A stretch of DNA of 64,000 bases from contig NZ_CP109149.1 of NCBI RefSeq assembly GCF_035920345.1, positions 9,362,001 through 9,426,000 of the forward strand. Direction: 5' to 3'. The stretch is from Nocardia vinacea. GTDB lineage: Bacteria; Actinomycetota; Actinomycetes; Mycobacteriales; Mycobacteriaceae. The stretch's first letter is position 1; each line of letters begins with the position of its first letter. The notes beneath the pieces were generated by a model. The model saw nothing but the letters and a program-made list of their open reading frames with translations, made no database searches and had not been told where the DNA came from. Position numbers and translations under genes: made by a program. Positions 34,694 to 43,350 of the stretch are shown here, one piece after another.

Positions 34694-36955
34694 ATGCTCG
34701 TACGGATCGCACATCTGGCCACCAGGCATCCGCGGACGATCCTGCTCGCCGCCGCACTATTGGCCGTGCTCTGCGGCGCATTCGGCGCCACAGTGATCTC
34801 GCATATGAAGACCGGCGGTTTCACCCCGGCTGATGCTGAATCGTCGCAGGTCGCCAAATTGATCGCCGATAACTTCGGCGGTGCGGAACCCAACCTCATC
34901 CTGCTGGTTCGCGATGATGCCGGTGCGGACAGCCCGGCTGCCAAGGCCGCGGGCGCGAAGGTGGTCGACACCCTGCGCTCGCGCGGCGATGTGATCGGCA
35001 TCCAGTCCTATTGGAATGCTCCGCAGTCGATGTCGTCCGTGTTGCGCAGCAAGGACGGTAAGAGCGCGCTGGTGCTCGGCTACATCACCGGCGAGGAGTC
35101 CGTGGCCCAAAAGGCCGCCGGTGCGATCGCCGAAGAGGTCACCGGCACCAGCGACGGCGTCAGCGTCTATCAGGGCGGCCTCAGCTCCATTTACCACGAT
35201 TCGAACGAGCAGATCACCCACGATCTCGCGGTCGCCGAGGGCGTGGCCATCCCACTGTCGTTCATCGTGTTGATTCTGGTGTTCGGCAGCCTGGTCGCGG
35301 CCTTCCTGCCGCTGGCCGTCGGCATCTTCGCGATCTTGACCACCCTGGCGATCCTGCGCACCCTCACGGTCTTCACCGATGTGTCGATCTACGCGCTGAA
35401 CTTGACCACGGCACTCGGTCTCGCCCTCGCGATCGACTACAGCCTGTTCATTGTCAGTCGCTACCGTGAGGAACTCGGCAATGGACTCGATGTCGAGGCG
35501 GCGGTGGTGCGCGCGGTGCAGACCGCGGGACGCACGGTGCTGTACTCCGCGCTGACCGTCGCGCTGTCGGTGGCCGCGCTGGGCGTCTTCAATCTGTACT
35601 TCTTGAAATCCTTTGCCTACGCGGGCGTTGCGGTGGTCGCCGCGGCCGCCGCGGCATCGATCCTGATCCTGCCCGCGGTATTGATGGTGCTCGGACACCG
35701 AGTAAATGCCTTGGACCTGCGAAAGCCGTTGGGGCGCTTGCTCGGCCGGGACCTGCACGCCCAGCGCGCGCCCGAGCAGACCTTCTGGTACCGCACAGTC
35801 CAGTGGGTGATGCGCCATGCCGCACCGGTCGCCATCGCGATCATCGTGCTGATGCTGGCGATCGGATCCCCGTTCCTCGGCGTGAAATTCGGCTATCCGG
35901 ACGATCGAGTGCTCAATACGGGCGCCTCCACCACCAGCAGCACGGTCGGCGACGCACTGCGTTCGGACTTCCAATCCAATGCGGCGACCAGTGTCTCCGT
36001 GGTGCTCGACGACTACCACGGAAATCCGGCCGCCATCGGCGATTACGCCGCCGCGCTGTCGAAGGTGGACGGTGTGTCCGGAGTGCTCTCGGGTCCTGGC
36101 CTGTATGCAGGCGGCCTGAAGGTGGCGGCGGGATCGTCGCAGATGACGAACGACACCGGCGCATTCCTCACTGTCGCAACGACAGTCGATCCCTTCACCT
36201 CCGCGGGTAAGACGCAACTGGACCGGCTTCGCGATGTCCCGAGCCCGGGACCGGCGCTCTTCGGTGGCAGCGCCGCGATCAACCGCGACTCCCTCGACGC
36301 ATTGGGTACGCGACTGCCACTGGCCGGTGGGCTGATCCTGCTCACCTCCTTCGTTGTGCTGTTCCTGTTCACCGGCAGTGTGCTGCTGCCGCTGAAAGCT
36401 CTTGCCCTCAACACGCTTTCGCTGACCGCCGCCTTCGGTGCGATGGTCTGGATCTTCCAGGACGGACACTTGTCCAGCGTTTTCGGCAATAACGCGACCG
36501 GATATCTGGTTCCGACCATGCCGATCCTGATGTTCTGTCTCGCCTTCGGAATGTCCATGGACTACGAGGTATTCCTGCTCTCGCGCATCCGCGAGGAGTG
36601 GCTGGCCTCGGGACGCACCGCCGCGGACAACACTCGCGCGGTGGCGCTGGGTGTCGCGCGTACCGGCCGGATCTTCACCGCGGCCGCACTATTGATGGCC
36701 ATCGTGATGGCCGCCATGGTCACCTCGAAGGTATCGTTCATCCAGATGACGGGCCTGGGACTGACTTTGACAGTGCTCGCGGACGCAACGCTGATCCGCG
36801 GCCTGCTCGCGCCCGCACTCATGCGGCTGCTCGGCACCGCGAACTGGTGGGCGCCCACGCCACTCGCCCGGCTACACGCCAAGATCGGCTTGAGCGAGGG
36901 CGAAACCGTGCCGGGTGCAACCGAATCCGATAAACAATTAGCCGGACGAACGTGA
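34694..36955 (+). CDS. MmpL-family RND transporter
   Basis: A 753-residue RND-type membrane protein with twelve predicted helices in two halves. The paired motifs AIDYSLFIVSRYREE and SMDYEVFLLSRIREEW, each with the Asp-Tyr of the proton relay, are the MmpL signature. MmpL proteins export lipids of the mycolate envelope. The periplasmic loop lies at about residues 35-190 and 390-560. Overlaps a TetR gene by four bases. Confidence 0.88.
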   Translation: MLVRIAHLATRHPRTILLAAALLAVLCGAFGATVISHMKTGGFTPADAESSQVAKLIADNFGGAEPNLILLVRDDAGADSPAAKAAGAKVVDTLRSRGDVIGIQSYWNAPQSMSSVLRSKDGKSALVLGYITGEESVAQKAAGAIAEEVTGTSDGVSVYQGGLSSIYHDSNEQITHDLAVAEGVAIPLSFIVLILVFGSLVAAFLPLAVGIFAILTTLAILRTLTVFTDVSIYALNLTTALGLALAIDYSLFIVSRYREELGNGLDVEAAVVRAVQTAGRTVLYSALTVALSVAALGVFNLYFLKSFAYAGVAVVAAAAAASILILPAVLMVLGHRVNALDLRKPLGRLLGRDLHAQRAPEQTFWYRTVQWVMRHAAPVAIAIIVLMLAIGSPFLGVKFGYPDDRVLNTGASTTSSTVGDALRSDFQSNAATSVSVVLDDYHGNPAAIGDYAAALSKVDGVSGVLSGPGLYAGGLKVAAGSSQMTNDTGAFLTVATTVDPFTSAGKTQLDRLRDVPSPGPALFGGSAAINRDSLDALGTRLPLAGGLILLTSFVVLFLFTGSVLLPLKALALNTLSLTAAFGAMVWIFQDGHLSSVFGNNATGYLVPTMPILMFCLAFGMSMDYEVFLLSRIREEWLASGRTAADNTRAVALGVARTGRIFTAAALLMAIVMAAMVTSKVSFIQMTGLGLTLTVLADATLIRGLLAPALMRLLGTANWWAPTPLARLHAKIGLSEGETVPGATESDKQLAGRT

Positions 36956-37632
36956 CTTTTACTCGCAGGAAGCGTTCGGCACGTGGCTCCGGTGCGGAGT
37001 TACGCGCCGAAATCCTCGACGCCACAAAGAAACTGCTCGCTGATGCCGGTCACGTCGACGCGGTTTCCATCCGGGAGATCGCCAAGATCGTCGGTGTCAC
37101 CCCGCCGTCGATCTACCGCCATTTCGCGGATAAGGATCAGCTGATCGAGTCGGTGGTGGCCCAGGTATTCGAAGATCTGGACGCGGAAATGCTGGCCGCA
37201 TCCGATCCGAACGATTCGCCTGCGGAGCGTCTGCGTCAGCAGGGTCATGCGTATGTCCGGTTCGCCAGGGAACATCCGGAGCAGTACCGCTTGGCCATGA
37301 CGCCCGGTGAGACGGCAGGCGCGGTCGACCAGGTGCTGACGAGCAGCGCCTTCGCCCATCTCGCGGCGACCGTCACCGAGTGCATGAACCTCGGCTTGAT
37401 CACGCCGGGTGACCCGGTGCCGGTCGTCTTGGAACTGTGGTCGAGCGTGCACGGCATCGCCTCGCTGCTGATCGCCAAACCCTATCTGCCGTGGGGAGAT
37501 GCGGAGGCGTTCACCGATCGCGTACTGCGCTCGATCTGCGTCGGGCGGGTCGTCATCGATAACGTGCTCGGCGAAGACGTGTCCCCCGACGCCGTCGCCG
37601 CGTGGGCGGTGGCGAACCGGCGGGTGCCCTGA
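36952..37632 (+). CDS. TetR-family regulator (WHG-type C-terminal domain)
   Basis: A 226-residue TetR protein. HTH is near residues 33-55 (SIREIAKIVGVTPPSIYRHF). The C-terminal domain with LELWSSVHGIASLLI is the WHG type. Start GTG within the GTGA overlap with mmpL. Likely represses the mmpL operon through the dyad at 34643. Its last 151 bases overlap the antisense DUF1772-like gene. Confidence 0.85.
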   Translation: MTFTRRKRSARGSGAELRAEILDATKKLLADAGHVDAVSIREIAKIVGVTPPSIYRHFADKDQLIESVVAQVFEDLDAEMLAASDPNDSPAERLRQQGHAYVRFAREHPEQYRLAMTPGETAGAVDQVLTSSAFAHLAATVTECMNLGLITPGDPVPVVLELWSSVHGIASLLIAKPYLPWGDAEAFTDRVLRSICVGRVVIDNVLGEDVSPDAVAAWAVANRRVP

Positions 37633-38072
37633 GCCGCGCTCAGCGCCGCGAAGGCGAGGGTGGCGGCCACTGTGCGCACCGCATGGGAGAGCTGCCAATG
37701 GTCACGGATGGTTGCCCAGTCGTCGGGCGGCATGGTGACGATCCAGTCGCGTTGGTCGGCATTGATCGGCAGGTTGACGATGATCGTCAGGATCAGGACG
37801 CCCGCGAGCAGTGCGAACGCGATGATCGGGAGCCAGCGGGTCGGGCCGCGGTCACGGAAACGGGTCGCGATGATGAGAGCCGTGGCGATCAGGGCCGGCA
37901 GCAGGGTGACGGTGGCGAGGACGTCGAGCCATTCCAGTTCGATCTGCCTGACCTGGGTATAGACGGCTGCGGTTGCGTCTCGCATCGATAGTTCGAGGAC
38001 CAGGACGGCGATCAGGAATCCGGCGAAGATACCGCTGAACACCTGGGCGGCGAAATGAGCGACTGTGCGCAT
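37482..38072 (-). CDS. DUF1772-like membrane protein
   Basis: A 196-residue membrane protein with four helices, ATG at 38072 (a GTG at 38081 is also in frame). The NLPINADQRDW segment is the hallmark of the DUF1772/anthrone-oxygenase-like family. After the last helix, a 45-residue Thr/Ser-rich tail runs into the TetR gene on the opposite strand. That tail does not look conserved. Directly follows the NmrA-like gene in the same direction. Confidence 0.72.
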   Translation of the reverse strand: MRTVAHFAAQVFSGIFAGFLIAVLVLELSMRDATAAVYTQVRQIELEWLDVLATVTLLPALIATALIIATRFRDRGPTRWLPIIAFALLAGVLILTIIVNLPINADQRDWIVTMPPDDWATIRDHWQLSHAVRTVAATLAFAALSAAQGTRRFATAHAATASGDTSSPSTLSMTTRPTQIERSTRSVNASASPHGR

Positions 38073-38081
38073 GGTTCCCAC

Positions 38082-38936
38082 TCAATTCCGAAAGGCGGCA
38101 GCGTTATCGGCAGCCCACGCGGCGAAAGTTCTTGTGCGGCCGAGGATTTTCTCGACCTCGTCGGTGACAGGTGCGGGCTGGCCGACACCATCGGCGTAGC
38201 GGGTCAGCAGCGAGTCGACGAAATCCTCGGGAAAGCCGCGCGCCACCATGCCTTGCCGCACCACTGCGGCGGGGACTTCCTCATAGCGCAAGGGCCTACT
38301 GACGACCTCGCCGATGATCCGAACCATATCCGCATGGGTAAGTGATTGGGGCCCGGTCAATTCCACTCTTTGACCCAGCAGATCGTCGGTCAGGAAGGCA
38401 TGCGCCGCGACCGCCGCGATATCGTCTTCGTGCAGCGGACTCTCGGCGAATTCGGCATAGGGCCCGTGCACCACATCACCCGCGCGAATCTGGGCATTCC
38501 AGCCGCTCTGCAGCACATTGACCGCAAAGCTGCTGGCGCGCAGGCTCACCCACTCGAGACCGCTGTCGACCACCGCCTGCTCGGCCTCCCTGTTCCGGTC
38601 GCCGCGGAAGCGGGACGGCTGTGCGCCGAGCGGGTCGTCGATATTGATGGCCGAGAGGGCGACGAGTCGGCGCACGCCACGCTTACCAGCCAGTTCCGCG
38701 AACTCGAAGGCCGCATCACCCACGGCGCGCGGATGCAGGAATGCAGCGGACGCACCGTCGAGAGCATCGGTAAGGGTGTCCGGCCAGGCCGGATCCCCGG
38801 CCACCACCTCGACACCGGTGGGCAGCGCGGCACTTTCGGGAGATCTGGTGACGGCTCGTACCTGAACCCCTTGTGCGACAAGTAGTTCGACGAGCGGGCG
38901 GCCGACGGTTCCGGTGGCTCCGGTGACAACAATCAT
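38082..38936 (-). CDS. NmrA/atypical SDR NAD(P)-binding protein
   Basis: A 284-residue NAD(P)H-binding protein. The first residues MIVVTGATGTVG form the Rossmann loop, so I chose the ATG at 38936 over an earlier in-frame start. Resembles NmrA/azoreductase-like quinone or redox-sensor proteins. Probably co-transcribed with the DUF1772-like gene. Confidence 0.8.
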   Translation of the reverse strand: MIVVTGATGTVGRPLVELLVAQGVQVRAVTRSPESAALPTGVEVVAGDPAWPDTLTDALDGASAAFLHPRAVGDAAFEFAELAGKRGVRRLVALSAINIDDPLGAQPSRFRGDRNREAEQAVVDSGLEWVSLRASSFAVNVLQSGWNAQIRAGDVVHGPYAEFAESPLHEDDIAAVAAHAFLTDDLLGQRVELTGPQSLTHADMVRIIGEVVSRPLRYEEVPAAVVRQGMVARGFPEDFVDSLLTRYADGVGQPAPVTDEVEKILGRTRTFAAWAADNAAAFRN

Positions 38937-39233
38937 GACATTCCCATCTGTTCGAGAATCATATCGTATGAATCTCATATTAGATTACCTGGAGTGTCAT
39001 GAGATATGACTTCCGTAACATCTGAATAGTGGCAACCGTCCGGCGAGGTGGGCGCTACCTGAGTGGATTGCCCGCGCGGTATGCGGCTATTAGTGCGTGC
39101 CCGCTCCATGGAGCGGAGGACACCCCATCCAAAGGGCTATCGCCGCTGCGGTCGGCGGCAGAGGCGTGCTCGCTGGGTCCTACCGCTTGCTCGTCTACCG
39201 TATAGTTACCCCGGGACCTGCGGGAAGGGCGTG

Positions 39234-40322
39234 ATGGGGTTCGTATGGCGTTGTGTGCCTGCACTATTGGTGGTTGCGCTCTGTGGGTGTTCGCAGGCGC
39301 AGTCTGGTGTGCCGCGGGCGGCTGAGCCGATTCCAACGAGTGCAGCGCCCAAAACGTTCGGGGTCACGGTGTCTACCGATGATCGGCAGAAGCTCGAGGT
39401 TGCCGAGAAGATCAGGGCAGTCGATCCCTGTGCCTTCTTCGGCGAGGACACGGTCTCGGCCCACGGTGTCATCGCCACTCTCGGCCCTGAAACGTCGGTC
39501 GGGGATTGCGAGATCAGTTTCTGGCAGAACGAGCAGAGACTGCTCAGCTCGAAGATCACTGTCGACCTGGATGGTCCGGGCCTCGCGCCGAGCGCGGAGG
39601 ACACCAGCAAACAGATCGCGGGTGAGACCGTCGCGGTCGATACGCGCCGTGGCTCCAACGGTGACTGCGCTTATAAAGTGCCGCTGCGGTTTCCGGCGCA
39701 AGACAGCGGATCGGCAGGCAACCCCGGCGCGACCGTAGCGGCTCCGCTCGCCTACGCCTCGGTCAGTTCGTCATCGGTGAAGCCAGCGGCGTTGGGTTGT
39801 CAGCTAGTGGAGGCCACTGTCACCAATATCGTGACCGCTTTCCGGGACAACCGGATCCCGCGCCGCGATAACGCGATGGTCGATGTGCCTTTGGCCCGAC
39901 GCAGTCCGTGCGAGTTGATGCAACACCTGCCCTTGGGGTACGAGTTCGAGAGAATCAACGCTGAGACCGACCCCTACTCCTGCACGTCCTTCCTGGTCTC
40001 ACCCGATACCAAAGGGTTCAGCAGGGCACTCTCCGTCAAGTTCGACGTAGCCCAGGAGGACAGGGCGATGACACCGAACGAAGATTGGAAAGCCGCTCAG
40101 GTCAATGGAAAGGCTGCCCTCATCAGCCGTGATAGCGGCAAGGAACCGACCTGTACGGTGATATTCCCTGTAGGTCCAGTCGTCGACGGCTACCGTCCAG
40201 GCGCTCCGGAGGTATCCCGGATCCTTGGCCGAAAACAGGTTCTGGTGCAGGTCATGGCACTGTGTAAGTTCACAGACGATCTGGTGCCCGTCGCGATGGA
40301 TCTGTTCGGCGCCAACGGATGA
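39234..40322 (+). CDS. Lipoprotein with repeated DUF3558-like halves
   Basis: A 362-residue exported protein. The signal peptide ends in the lipobox ALCGC. Two Cys-containing halves carry the VDPCAFFGED and RRSPCELMQHLPL motifs, which resemble DUF3558 lipoproteins of mycolate actinomycetes. GTG at 39231 and ATG at 39234 are both possible; GGGAAGG lies upstream. TATAGT at 39201 could be a -10 element. Function unknown. Confidence 0.7.
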   Translation: MGFVWRCVPALLVVALCGCSQAQSGVPRAAEPIPTSAAPKTFGVTVSTDDRQKLEVAEKIRAVDPCAFFGEDTVSAHGVIATLGPETSVGDCEISFWQNEQRLLSSKITVDLDGPGLAPSAEDTSKQIAGETVAVDTRRGSNGDCAYKVPLRFPAQDSGSAGNPGATVAAPLAYASVSSSSVKPAALGCQLVEATVTNIVTAFRDNRIPRRDNAMVDVPLARRSPCELMQHLPLGYEFERINAETDPYSCTSFLVSPDTKGFSRALSVKFDVAQEDRAMTPNEDWKAAQVNGKAALISRDSGKEPTCTVIFPVGPVVDGYRPGAPEVSRILGRKQVLVQVMALCKFTDDLVPVAMDLFGANG

Positions 40323-40393
40323 CGTGTCGTCACAGGTTGTCCGCGGTCAAGGCTGCTTCCCGGTGTGCCTCCCTGCGACTCTGATGTTGCAAT

Positions 40394-40464
40394 CTGTTGT
40401 GCGGGAAAATTTTCCGCGAACAACAGCGACGGCCCCGCCACGACGTCATGGTCGCGCGGGGCCG
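40394..40464. terminator. Two hairpins between convergent genes
   Basis: The first hairpin has CTGTTG / CAACAG arms (40394-40399 / 40421-40426) and an inner palindrome with core GGAAAATTTTCC. The second is a nine-bp stem CGGCCCCGC / GCGGGGCCG (40430-40438 / 40456-40464). Both lie between the lipoprotein and DUF397 genes. Confidence 0.65.
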
Positions 40465-40490
40465 GTTCGCGGTGTTCGGTTTTGCCTGAC

Positions 40491-40700
40491 TCAGGCCGGG
40501 CGGTTGAACTCTTCGATGGTGATGCCGGCTGTGAAGGCATCCCATTCGCCGGGCGTGAAGGTCAGTGCTGGGCCGGTTGGGTTCTTCGAGTCGCGAACGC
40601 CGACGCTGCCTCCGTCGAGCCATGCCACCTCGACGCAGTCGGTCTGGCCGCCGCTGTGGCTGCTCTTGAACCAATTCACCCCGGATAGGTCAGTATTCAC
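40491..40700 (-). CDS. DUF397 protein
   Basis: A 69-residue DUF397 protein: WFKSSHSGGQTDCVEVAW, then VGVRDSKNP and TPGEWDAF. DUF397 genes nearly always sit beside DUF5753-type HTH regulators in actinomycetes, as here (four-base overlap). They are thought to modulate that regulator, in a toxin/antitoxin-like or developmental pairing. GTG start. Confidence 0.88.
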   Translation of the reverse strand: MNTDLSGVNWFKSSHSGGQTDCVEVAWLDGGSVGVRDSKNPTGPALTFTPGEWDAFTAGITIEEFNRPA

Positions 40701-41587
40701 GCTCTGTAACTCCTTGCTGCCCGCCTGAGCAGTTCTCGCGTTTGCGTCTCATCCAGTGCTGTACTCCGTATGGCCGAAGCAATGTCATGGTAGCGCCGGA
40801 AGTCATCGGTGTGTTCCAGGTACAAGTCCGGCTTCCCGTTCCCTTCGAGATAGACCAACGGGGGTTCCACTGTGCGGCCCTTGGTGTCTGTGCCGAAGTC
40901 GAGGAGCACGAACGGGCCATGCAGCACACCCAACGCGCATCCGCCGACGAACGGATGTATACGGATCGAGACGTTCGGCAGCTTGCTGATCTCGGCCAGA
41001 TGGTTCAGCTGTGCAGCCATCACCTTCGGTCCGCCGACGACCCGGTGCAGCGCCGATTCATGAAGTAGCAGTTCGAGTTTCACCGGATCGGCTTTGCGGG
41101 TGACGATCGTTTGCCTCTTCAGCCGCAGTTCGACTCGGCGTTCGATGTCTTCCGGGTCGCTGTCACGGTAGAACGCGCTGATCAGCGCCCGCGCATAGTC
41201 AGCGGTTTGTACTAGACCGAGAACGATCTCGTGGTACGCGATCAGTTCGCGTGCGGCAGCCGCCAGTTCGACGTACATGTTGAACGTCGCATCGCTGTAG
41301 AGCCCGCCGAATGCGGTGTACCACGAGGTGACTCGTGCTTGCTTGGCGAGTTCGACCGCGCGGTCGATGTCGGCCGGTTTGACTTCGTACAGTTCGCACA
41401 GCGCTTGAATGTCGCGGATGCGGGACTTCTTCACACCGCCGGTCTCGATGCGATGAAGGGCGGTCTTACTCAGCTCCACGAGGTTGGAGGCTCGCTCGAG
41501 AGATAGTCCGGTGCCTTCGCGTGACTCACGCAGGAAACGTCCCAGTTGTCGCCGGGGCAGGGTCGAGGGTTCATCGTCGCTGGTCAT
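40697..41587 (-). CDS. XRE-type HTH regulator with DUF5753 domain
   Basis: A 296-residue protein. An N-terminal XRE helix-turn-helix (LGRFLRESREGTGLSLERAS ... LSKTALHRIE) is followed by the DUF5753 domain (about 100-285) with YLEGNGKPDLYLE and the RR-rich end. Partners with DUF397. Divergent from four small genes starting at 41914, which may be its targets. Confidence 0.87.
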   Translation of the reverse strand: MTSDDEPSTLPRRQLGRFLRESREGTGLSLERASNLVELSKTALHRIETGGVKKSRIRDIQALCELYEVKPADIDRAVELAKQARVTSWYTAFGGLYSDATFNMYVELAAAARELIAYHEIVLGLVQTADYARALISAFYRDSDPEDIERRVELRLKRQTIVTRKADPVKLELLLHESALHRVVGGPKVMAAQLNHLAEISKLPNVSIRIHPFVGGCALGVLHGPFVLLDFGTDTKGRTVEPPLVYLEGNGKPDLYLEHTDDFRRYHDIASAIRSTALDETQTRELLRRAARSYRA

Positions 41588-41913
41588 GTTGTTTGCATCC
41601 TTTGCAGAAGCGGAACGAAACGAAACCCGAACGCGGGACGGACTTTACGCGGGTAGTGGACCTCTTCTTGGTGATTCGGGCCAATTGGATCCGGAACTTC
41701 CGGATTCGCGTGTTTCACTCGAGGTTCGTGGTGTGCTTGGCCCCGACGTTGGGATGACACCACAGGTTGAAGCGCCGAGAACAGCGCCGATCTGCCACAA
41801 CCACAACAACTTCAGCTATCCGCCTCGCGGCTCGAAGTTCCCGCGAGCGGAAACCGCGATCGTTGTCGCCGGACGCCCGACACCCAGCCCACCGACCAGG
41901 TTCCGGGGAAGCC
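41588..41913. other. Divergent intergenic region
   Basis: This 326-bp gap separates the HTH gene from the small-gene array. I see a GAACGAAACGAAACC direct repeat near 41612 but no clear gene. An in-frame extension of the next gene upstream to 41767 exists without protein-like features. Confidence 0.4.
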
Positions 41914-42267
41914 ATGACACATACGCAAACCACCACCAGCGCCAAACCGAAGGCCATCGGGTTCGTCCGCGATGACGTGTCCGGCCCGGATGCGCCACGC
42001 CACGCCGCCGATGTACAACGGCACGCGAACACGCTTGGCTACCAATACATTTACACCGTGCGCCCACCGGGCGATATCGACGATCCGATCGGATACGCAC
42101 TCGCGATGGCGGCCGGTCTCGAGGTCGAGGTGATCGTTGTCTTCGACCTCGAGCATGTCGGCTGTCGGCCCGCATTGATCTGCGACGCGGGCTTCGATCT
42201 GGAAACCGTATGCCCGCAAGGTATCTGGATGCGCTCCAGTCCCCGCGTCGAACGGGGAGCAGCCTGA
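41914..42267 (+). CDS. Small protein resembling the resolvase N-terminal fold
   Basis: A 117-residue protein starting at the ATG in GGGGAAGCC context. The opening AIGFVRDDVSG ... HANTLGYQY resembles the first strand and helix of serine-recombinase catalytic domains, but the nucleophile Ser motif is missing (DDVSG in its place gives at most one candidate Ser). No DNA-binding domain. Overlaps the next gene by one base. Function unknown. Confidence 0.55.
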   Translation: MTHTQTTTSAKPKAIGFVRDDVSGPDAPRHAADVQRHANTLGYQYIYTVRPPGDIDDPIGYALAMAAGLEVEVIVVFDLEHVGCRPALICDAGFDLETVCPQGIWMRSSPRVERGAA

Positions 42268-42605
42268 TGACTGACGACACGATCCTCACCCCGCCCACGA
42301 TCTGCGGCCGCGCCGAAGTCGAGTTGGCGCACCAGCAGATGCGGCAACACCGCGCGTGCCGGATCGAGCGGTGCGCTTGGAAGTGGGCGGCCTACTACAC
42401 ACTCGTGCGGCACGGCCGGATCGTGCCGCAGGCGTTGAGCCCGCGCGAGCGCGCCCACCGGCGCGGCATCGCTTTCCCAGCCGAGACCATCGAGCGCTGC
42501 CTGCCCATTGGTATGCCCGGACTCCAGACGTTCCAGCAGGTGCTCGACGGACTCACACAACTGGCACTACCGCCGACCCACCCCTGCCAGGATCGCGGGC
42601 GGTGA
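42267..42605 (+). CDS. Hypothetical protein, small-gene array member 2
   Basis: A 112-residue protein, ATG overlapping the previous stop. A Cys/Trp-rich helix (CRIERCAWKWAAYYTLVRHG) is followed by an Arg-rich turn. Not recognised. Six bases before the next gene. Confidence 0.5.
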   Translation: MTDDTILTPPTICGRAEVELAHQQMRQHRACRIERCAWKWAAYYTLVRHGRIVPQALSPRERAHRRGIAFPAETIERCLPIGMPGLQTFQQVLDGLTQLALPPTHPCQDRGR

Positions 42606-42611
42606 ACGACC

Positions 42612-42947
42612 ATGGGCGCGTGGCAAGTGGTGCATAGCGTGCTCGCGGTTATCGGGTGCGGCGCGTTCGCGATGGTCGGGGTGGCGTGTGTGTGGCCGGT
42701 CGACCGGCCGCGACGCCACCGGCGCGCCGCGATCCGCGGCGGCCTACTTCCTATCGAATGGCCGAAGGCATGGACGTGCGGTCCGCCCGACCAACCGTTC
42801 ACTCTGGCCGACGCTCATCTCGCGATGCAACTGCACCGCGACCACGACTGCGCCCGTAAGCACGCCGCGTTCGACGCGCTGGTGGCGGCCGGACGCATCC
42901 ATCCCGACTCGGCACGCCGCCACCGACTGTGGGGGAGGCCGTGGTGA
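42612..42947 (+). CDS. Hypothetical single-pass membrane protein, array member 3
   Basis: A 111-residue protein with one N-terminal membrane helix (about 5-28) and a Cys/His-rich soluble tail (TCGPPDQ, HRDHDCARKH). Not recognised. Its stop overlaps the GTG of the next gene. Confidence 0.5.
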   Translation: MGAWQVVHSVLAVIGCGAFAMVGVACVWPVDRPRRHRRAAIRGGLLPIEWPKAWTCGPPDQPFTLADAHLAMQLHRDHDCARKHAAFDALVAAGRIHPDSARRHRLWGRPW

Positions 42948-43132
42948 ACACACCGCACCCGGATTCGATTGCAACGCGAGTGCGTTTCCTCGAGGCTCGG
43001 GCCGCCCGTGCCGGATATCGACTGGTTCGTGACGAGCGGCCGCCGTACGGATGGCAACTATTGGCCATCGAGAACGGCGAACGCATTTACAGTGGCAGCC
43101 TCGATCGGATCGACGCGTGGTTGACGTCGTAG
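42944..43132 (+). CDS. Hypothetical small protein, array member 4
   Basis: A 62-residue protein. I chose the GTG at 42944 because it gives a GTGA overlap with the previous stop. The C-terminal part (GYRLVRDERPPYGWQLL ... RIDAWL) looks like a small alpha/beta domain. Not recognised. Confidence 0.5.
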   Translation: MNTPHPDSIATRVRFLEARAARAGYRLVRDERPPYGWQLLAIENGERIYSGSLDRIDAWLTS

Positions 43133-43252
43133 CGGTGCCGAAATACCAAGAAAGGCCAGTGCATTCACGCTGCGTGATTTGTCGATCCGAAGGAGCCGGA
43201 GCCGGAGGCTATCCAAGCGACGTCAGCAGGCACTGGTCGAACGCGGAGTTCC

Positions 43253-43315
43253 GCCGAGCGTAGTCGAATGGTGGTCAGCCAAGCCGCATTCGACCGCCAT
43301 ATCACTACGCTCGGC
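43253..43315. repeat. Imperfect 63-bp palindrome
   Basis: Outer arms GCCGAGCGTAGT / ACTACGCTCGGC (43253-43264 / 43304-43315) are perfect, and inner arms ATGGTGGTC / GACCGCCAT match at 8 of 9. It lies between the small-gene array and the convergent SDR gene. It could be a strong bidirectional terminator or the folded remnant of a mobile element. Confidence 0.65.
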
Positions 43316-43350
43316 GACTAGCTATCTGGACGCGGCACTGGCGGTAGCGA

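Noticed and set aside
34757..36469. Minus-strand open frame of 570 codons
   Set aside because: Antisense to mmpL and rich in Gln, Arg, Glu and His without a fold-like pattern.
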